Below are positions 60,232 to 64,000 of a DNA stretch of 64,000 nucleotides, piece after piece (positions within the stretch are counted from its first letter, which is position 1; every line of letters begins with the position of its first letter). Below the pieces are notes generated by a model. The model was given only the letters and a program-made list of their open reading frames with translations, was not told where the DNA came from and ran no database searches. The DNA is from an uncultured Lachnospiraceae bacterium. GTDB lineage: Bacteria > Bacillota > Clostridia > Lachnospirales > Lachnospiraceae. The stretch spans positions 62,001 to 126,000 of the forward strand of contig CANDAG010000001.1 of NCBI GenBank assembly GCA_947382625.1, read 5' to 3'. The position numbers and the translations under genes were made by a program.

Positions 60232-60420
60232 CTACAGATGCGATATAAGCTGTTTGAAGAGAGATAAGAACGTAGAAGATAACGGTTTGATCGGTGCATG
60301 TGTCCGCGGAATCTGGTTTTGCTGGATCTGCTTTGGAATCTCCACGCCGTTGATATCGGGCATATCGATATTCAGGATCAGGATGTCCGGTTTCAGTTGT
60401 TCAAGAAGAGCAAGGCACAT
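60232..60420 (-). pseudogene. Response-regulator receiver-domain remnant
   Basis: On the minus strand, LEQLKPDILILNIDMPDINGVEI and a following IPKQIQQN match the phosphorylation-site region of a receiver domain. The rest of the domain and any output domain are gone. The remainder of 60065-60627 holds only a terminator and no other gene I can support. Confidence 0.55.
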
Positions 60421-60434
60421 ACTACAGAGTGAGA

Positions 60435-60465
60435 AAGAAGTTTCAGAGATGAGACTTCTTTTTTA
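60435..60465 (+). terminator. Intrinsic terminator before GH31
   Basis: AAGAAGTTTC (60435-60444) pairs with GAGACTTCTT (60451-60460), followed by T-rich sequence. Confidence 0.75.
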
Positions 60466-60627
60466 GTAGGACAGTTCGCGGAGTGTGCTGTCCGTTGTTT
60501 GCAGTACGCCCGGCGGGCGTATGTTCTCGTCAGAGTCCACAAAAAATAATCAGAGGGCGGTTGTACAATGTGGCAAACTTTGATAAAGTAGAAAGCATCT
60601 ATTCAAAAGTAGAAGGAGGTACAGCAA

Positions 60628-62625
60628 ATGCAGTTTTTTGAGGAATTGAACGGAAGTCTGATCTTCCGGGAAAATGGGGAGACTCTCATGGTGACGCCCT
60701 GGGGGCCGGACAGCTTTCGTGTCCGTGCATCCTTTCTGGGGGAAATCAGGGAGGGCAGCGTGGCCCTTCTTGATCCGGAGCCTGTTACGGCACAGATCCA
60801 GATGGAAGACCTGAGGGCATCCATCACAAACGGCAGGATCCGGGCGGAGCTTAAGGTAAACCCTTGGGGAAATGCGCTCCAGATGACCTTTTACAACCAG
60901 AAAGGGGAAGTGCTTTTAGCAGAGATCCCCAACGGCGGCGCCCTTCAGAAGAAGGCAAGGCACTTCATGCCCCTTCCCGGGGGAGGCTACCATCTGAAGG
61001 CCAGCTTTGTCTCAAACCCGGAGGAAAAGATCTACGGCATGGGGCAGTACCAGCAGGAGACGATGAACCTGAAGGGATGCAACTTAGGGCTTGCCCACAG
61101 GAATTCCCAGGCAAGCATCCCTTTTTATCTTTCTGATCTGGGGTACGGCTTCTTGTGGCATAACGCCGCCATCGGGGAGGTCCATTTTGGCAGCAATACC
61201 ACCGAATGGGTGGCGCAGGATACGGACCAGCTTGATTACTGGGTCACGGCCGGGGATACCCCTGCACAGATCGAGGAAGCCTACGCCGCGGCAACCGGGA
61301 AGGCGCCCATGATGCCGGAATACGGACTGGGCTACTGGCAGTGCAAGCTGCGCTATTACAACCAGGAGCAGGTGCTGTCCATCGCAAGGGAATACAAGAA
61401 ACGCCAGATCCCGGTGGACGTGCTGGTGATCGATTATTACCACTGGCCAAGGTGCGGGGACTGGCGCTTTGACGGGGAATATTTCCCCGATCCGGAGGAG
61501 ATGATCCGGGAGATCCAGGATATGGGGATCAAGGTGATGGTCTCCATCTGGCCCCAGGTGGACTGGCGGAGCGAGAATTATCAGGAGATGAAGCAGAAGG
61601 GGCTTCTGGTGAAGAGCAATTCCGGTGTGGATGTGCAGATGATCTTCCACGGGAATAACGTCTTTATGGACGCTACCAACCCCAGGACCCGTGAGTATGT
61701 GTGGGAGAAGTGCAAGAAGAATTACGCGGATCTCGGCATCCGCACCTTCTGGCTGGACGAGGCGGAGCCGGAATTCACCACCTATGACTTCGGGGATTAC
61801 CGTTTCCATGCCGGCCCTGTTTCCAGGATCGGGAATATCTATCCCAGAGAGTATGCGAGGCTTTTTTATGAGGGGCAGAGATCCCAGGGGCAGGAGGATA
61901 TCGTCAACCTGATCCGGTGTGCATGGGCAGGGAGCCAGAGGTACGGTGCGCTGGTATGGTCCGGGGACATCATGTCAACCTATGAGGACTTCCGCAAGCA
62001 GATCTGTGCGGGGATCCATATGGGGCTTTCGGGGATCCCCTGGTGGACCACGGATATCGGAGGCTTCCACGGAGGGAACATCCATGACGGGGGCTTTAAA
62101 GAGCTGCTGATCCGGTGGTTCCAGTTCGGCACCTTCTGTCCGGTGATGCGGATGCATGGCTGCCGTGTGCCGGATGAGCAGATCGTAAATAAGGCCGGAG
62201 AGGTGCGTGAGCATACCGGAGCGGAAAACGAGGTGTGGAGCTACGGGGAAGAGAATTATGAGATCATGGTGAAGTTCATCGGGATCCGTGAGATGATGCG
62301 CGCCTATACCAGAAGCCTTATGGAGGAAGCCCACGAGAAAGGAACTCCCGTTATGCGCGCCCTGTTCTATGAATTCCCGGAGGACAAGGTATGTTATGAT
62401 ATCACAGATTCCTATATGTTCGGGCCGGATATCCTGGTGGCGCCCATCTGCCATGAGAAGGCCATGAGCCGCAAGGTCTATCTGCCTGCAGGTGCATCCT
62501 TTGTCCATGCAGGAACTGGCGAAACCTATGAAGGCGGGAAATGGTATGAGGTGGAGGCTTCCATTGATACGCTGCCGGTGTTCCTGAGGGAAGGAAAGCA
62601 GGAGTATCTGATCGGGAAGATTTAA
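60628..62625 (+). CDS. GH31 alpha-glycosidase (alpha-xylosidase/alpha-glucosidase type)
   Basis: A 665-residue GH31 enzyme. The N-terminal beta-sandwich (to about 220) includes KIYGMGQYQQE. The barrel has the nucleophile D377 in FWLDEAEPEF and the acid/base D447 in VWSGDIMSTYEDF, with WWTTDIGGFHGG. The ALFYEFPEDKVCY and C-terminal beta domains follow. There is no signal peptide. AGAAGGAGGTA precedes ATG 60628. It stands alone apart from an antitoxin-like gene 21 bases downstream. Whether it removes xylose or glucose cannot be settled by motif alone. Confidence 0.93.
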   Translation: MQFFEELNGSLIFRENGETLMVTPWGPDSFRVRASFLGEIREGSVALLDPEPVTAQIQMEDLRASITNGRIRAELKVNPWGNALQMTFYNQKGEVLLAEIPNGGALQKKARHFMPLPGGGYHLKASFVSNPEEKIYGMGQYQQETMNLKGCNLGLAHRNSQASIPFYLSDLGYGFLWHNAAIGEVHFGSNTTEWVAQDTDQLDYWVTAGDTPAQIEEAYAAATGKAPMMPEYGLGYWQCKLRYYNQEQVLSIAREYKKRQIPVDVLVIDYYHWPRCGDWRFDGEYFPDPEEMIREIQDMGIKVMVSIWPQVDWRSENYQEMKQKGLLVKSNSGVDVQMIFHGNNVFMDATNPRTREYVWEKCKKNYADLGIRTFWLDEAEPEFTTYDFGDYRFHAGPVSRIGNIYPREYARLFYEGQRSQGQEDIVNLIRCAWAGSQRYGALVWSGDIMSTYEDFRKQICAGIHMGLSGIPWWTTDIGGFHGGNIHDGGFKELLIRWFQFGTFCPVMRMHGCRVPDEQIVNKAGEVREHTGAENEVWSYGEENYEIMVKFIGIREMMRAYTRSLMEEAHEKGTPVMRALFYEFPEDKVCYDITDSYMFGPDILVAPICHEKAMSRKVYLPAGASFVHAGTGETYEGGKWYEVEASIDTLPVFLREGKQEYLIGKI

Positions 62626-62646
62626 ATAAAGGGGTTACTTCAGATT

Positions 62647-62964
62647 ATGGCGGCAAAATCAGCTAATTTATACGCAAGGATAGAGCCGGATGTGAAAGAG
62701 CAGGCAGAAAGCATTTTGTCAGCGCTTGGTATTCCGGCATCCAATGCGATCAATATGTTTTATAAACAGATCATTTTAAACAGGGGGCTTCCCTTTGAAG
62801 TAAAAATACCCACAGCAAGACCTGCTGATGTGTCAGGACTGAGCGAAGTAGAATTAAATGCAGAACTGGAGAAAGGGTATGCGGATATGGCGGCAGGCAG
62901 AATCAAACCTGCAAAACAGGTATTTGCTGATGTCCGCAAGGATTATTTGACTGGGAAGATTTAA
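62647..62964 (+). CDS. RelB/DinJ-family antitoxin, apparently without toxin
   Basis: A 105-residue protein whose N-terminal half is a ribbon-helix-helix domain (ANLYARIEPDVKEQAESIL, then SNAINMFYKQIILNRGLPFEV) typical of RelB/DinJ antitoxins that repress their own operons and bind a YafQ/RelE-type RNase. No toxin follows; a terminator comes 7 bases after the stop. The start ATG 62647 has only AAGGGG far upstream. It may be an orphan antitoxin or a solitary regulator. Confidence 0.85.
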   Translation: MAAKSANLYARIEPDVKEQAESILSALGIPASNAINMFYKQIILNRGLPFEVKIPTARPADVSGLSEVELNAELEKGYADMAAGRIKPAKQVFADVRKDYLTGKI

Positions 62965-62970
62965 AGGTCT

Positions 62971-63016
62971 GCAGGAAGCGTAAAAATAATTTTTTTGCGC
63001 TTCCTGCAATTTTTTT
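62971..63016 (+). terminator. Intrinsic terminator after the antitoxin
   Basis: GCAGGAAGCG (62971-62980) pairs with CGCTTCCTGC (62998-63007), followed by AA and T7. Confidence 0.93.
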
Positions 63017-63039
63017 AATTTTTTTGCAATAGAAAGCAG

Positions 63040-63876
63040 TCAATATCGTATCGTATTCTGATGATTGGGGATATGGAGCCTGCGGTATGCACCAGGCGTT
63101 GTTCCGGTATATTTCTTGAACATTTTACCCATATGGTATTCGTCATAAAAGCCAAAGTTCATTGCCACCGTCTGAAGCTTTGCGTCAGGATGATCGATGA
63201 TAAACTGTTCAACAAGCTTGATCTTTTCTTCAATCTGATACCGATAAATACTCCTTTGGTATGCAGACTGAAAGTGTTTGTTCAGCGTTTTGTCCGACAC
63301 ATGGAAAAGCTCAACAAAATCAGTAGTTTTGTAAAATCGTTGCGGGTTTTGCGCAATAATTGTAGATATTTGTCTTGCAAGGATGCTGGGACGGGAATCG
63401 ACAGACTGCATACACTCCAAGAGTTCGATAAGCAGCAGATTAAAGAAATAATCCAGCTTGAGGTTCATATGGGTGCGGGGGGGGGTATTTTCATGCCATA
63501 CAGCGATTATTTCCTGAAAGATCATTTTGACCCTGGGGCTTGTCTGTGTATGGATTACTGTGTCAAGCAGAGGTTTTTCAGGGGAAACTGCATTAAAGAT
63601 ATCGTCCGTGGAAGCTGAAATATGAAAATACATGGTATGCGTATTGGGAGTACATTCCTTCATGCCATAATGATGTTCTCCGGCGTGAAGGATTATGACA
63701 TCATCTTTTTGGACAAAATATGACGTCTGGTTTTGCATGATTTCCCATTCCCCATCTATGATATAAACAAAATCATGCTCATCCATAATACGGTCGGGGT
63801 GTAAAAAGCCATTGATATAATGTGTATAATTTGCAACACTGATCTGTCTTGGGGAGTTTAGTTGATAAAAGTTCAT
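63040..63876 (-). CDS. AraC-family regulator with a C9 tract in its coding sequence
   Basis: A 278-residue regulator. The N-terminal cupin sensor (residues ~15-95) contains GFLHPDRIMDEHDFVYIIDGEW and VIILHAGEHHYGM. The C-terminal helix-turn-helix pair is FYKTTDFVELFHVSDKTLNKHFQ and LQTVAMNFGFYDEYHMGKMFKKYTGTTPGAYRR. Nine C bases (63477-63485, G on the plus strand) encode Thr-Pro-Pro-Arg in the linker between domains; loss or gain of one would truncate the protein before its DNA-binding part. The gene converges with the antitoxin and GH31 genes. The sugar sensed is unknown. Confidence 0.9.
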   Translation of the reverse strand: MNFYQLNSPRQISVANYTHYINGFLHPDRIMDEHDFVYIIDGEWEIMQNQTSYFVQKDDVIILHAGEHHYGMKECTPNTHTMYFHISASTDDIFNAVSPEKPLLDTVIHTQTSPRVKMIFQEIIAVWHENTPPRTHMNLKLDYFFNLLLIELLECMQSVDSRPSILARQISTIIAQNPQRFYKTTDFVELFHVSDKTLNKHFQSAYQRSIYRYQIEEKIKLVEQFIIDHPDAKLQTVAMNFGFYDEYHMGKMFKKYTGTTPGAYRRLHIPNHQNTIRY

Positions 63877-63927
63877 TATATTTCCATCATAATTTAGAAT
63901 TTCTGCGTTTAATAGACTGCATTATTT

Positions 63928-63955
63928 ATTATATAGGACGATCCATATTTGTCAA
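63928..63955 (-). promoter_or_regulatory. Promoter of the terminal AraC-family gene
   Basis: On the minus strand TTGACA (63950-63955) and TATAAT (63928-63933) are spaced 16 bases; both hexamers are exact. Nothing else is seen to 64000. Confidence 0.8.
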
Positions 63956-64000
63956 ATCCTTTTATATACCAGTGGCGTGCAGCAATTAGAATTTAGGCTG

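Noticed and set aside
1..64000. tRNA, rRNA, CRISPR arrays and full insertion sequences
   Set aside because: None was recognised by eye; the only mobile-like units are the Rpn-family genes and small hairpin repeats.

Overview
The window looks like a chromosome segment of a gut-type Lachnospiraceae (Clostridia). It is moderately AT-rich with AGGAGG-type ribosome sites. It carries several LplB/YtcP-type sugar ABC systems, each with a lipoprotein binding protein but no ATPase gene. YesM/YesN-type and AraC regulators sit beside them, with a large set of glycoside hydrolases. No tRNA, rRNA, CRISPR array or intact insertion sequence was seen. The genus cannot be fixed from sequence alone.

Layout. 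1-6000: the tail of a cyclophilin-like gene, a RibD-type reductase, a small-protein/GNAT pair (GNAT frameshifted), two aldo/keto reductases (one collapsed by internal deletion), a lipoprotein flavodoxin and two alpha/beta hydrolases (one deleted and frameshifted). It looks like a redox/detoxification cluster in decay. 6289-8041: an AbiEi/AbiEii type IV toxin-antitoxin pair. 8343-11053: a metallophosphoesterase fused to a PQQ-type beta-propeller, and an HD-domain protein. 11557-14080: a TetR regulator divergent from two overlapping sirtuin-like genes. 14186-22984: an AraC-type membrane regulator divergent from a binding protein, two permeases and a GH51 arabinofuranosidase. 23119-26964: a palindrome resembling a BlaI/MecI operator ahead of a large PBP2-like transpeptidase and a class D beta-lactamase-like lipoprotein. 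27187-41918: a xylan/hemicellulose-type locus with GH3, LacI, carboxylesterase, an ABC importer, AraC, GH43, GH39 and GH88. 42144-45703: an AAA-ATPase/nuclease-like gene, an orphan secreted protein and a broken Rpn-family gene. 45781-58846: an MFS carrier, then a YesM/YesN two-component system, an ABC importer, a GH42-like enzyme and GH89 alpha-N-acetylglucosaminidase, which suggests host-glycan use. 58935-64000: an intact Rpn-family gene with the same long leader as the broken one, a response-regulator remnant, GH31, an orphan RelB/DinJ antitoxin and an AraC regulator.

How it works together. Each carbohydrate locus pairs a regulator with a lipoprotein receptor, two permeases and cytoplasmic (signal-less) glycosidases. 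This implies import of oligosaccharides that are then trimmed inside the cell, with a shared MsmX-like ATPase encoded elsewhere. A stem-loop lies just after each binding-protein gene, consistent with making more receptor than permease.

Most notable signals: two copies of a possible structured leader upstream of two oxidoreductase genes; two nine-base G/C tracts, one in a promoter spacer and one in a regulator's coding region, both candidate phase-variation switches; a T6 frameshift in the YesM kinase; two sirtuins lacking the catalytic His; the beta-lactam-type operator; and two Rpn-family genes with a conserved ~260-bp leader.
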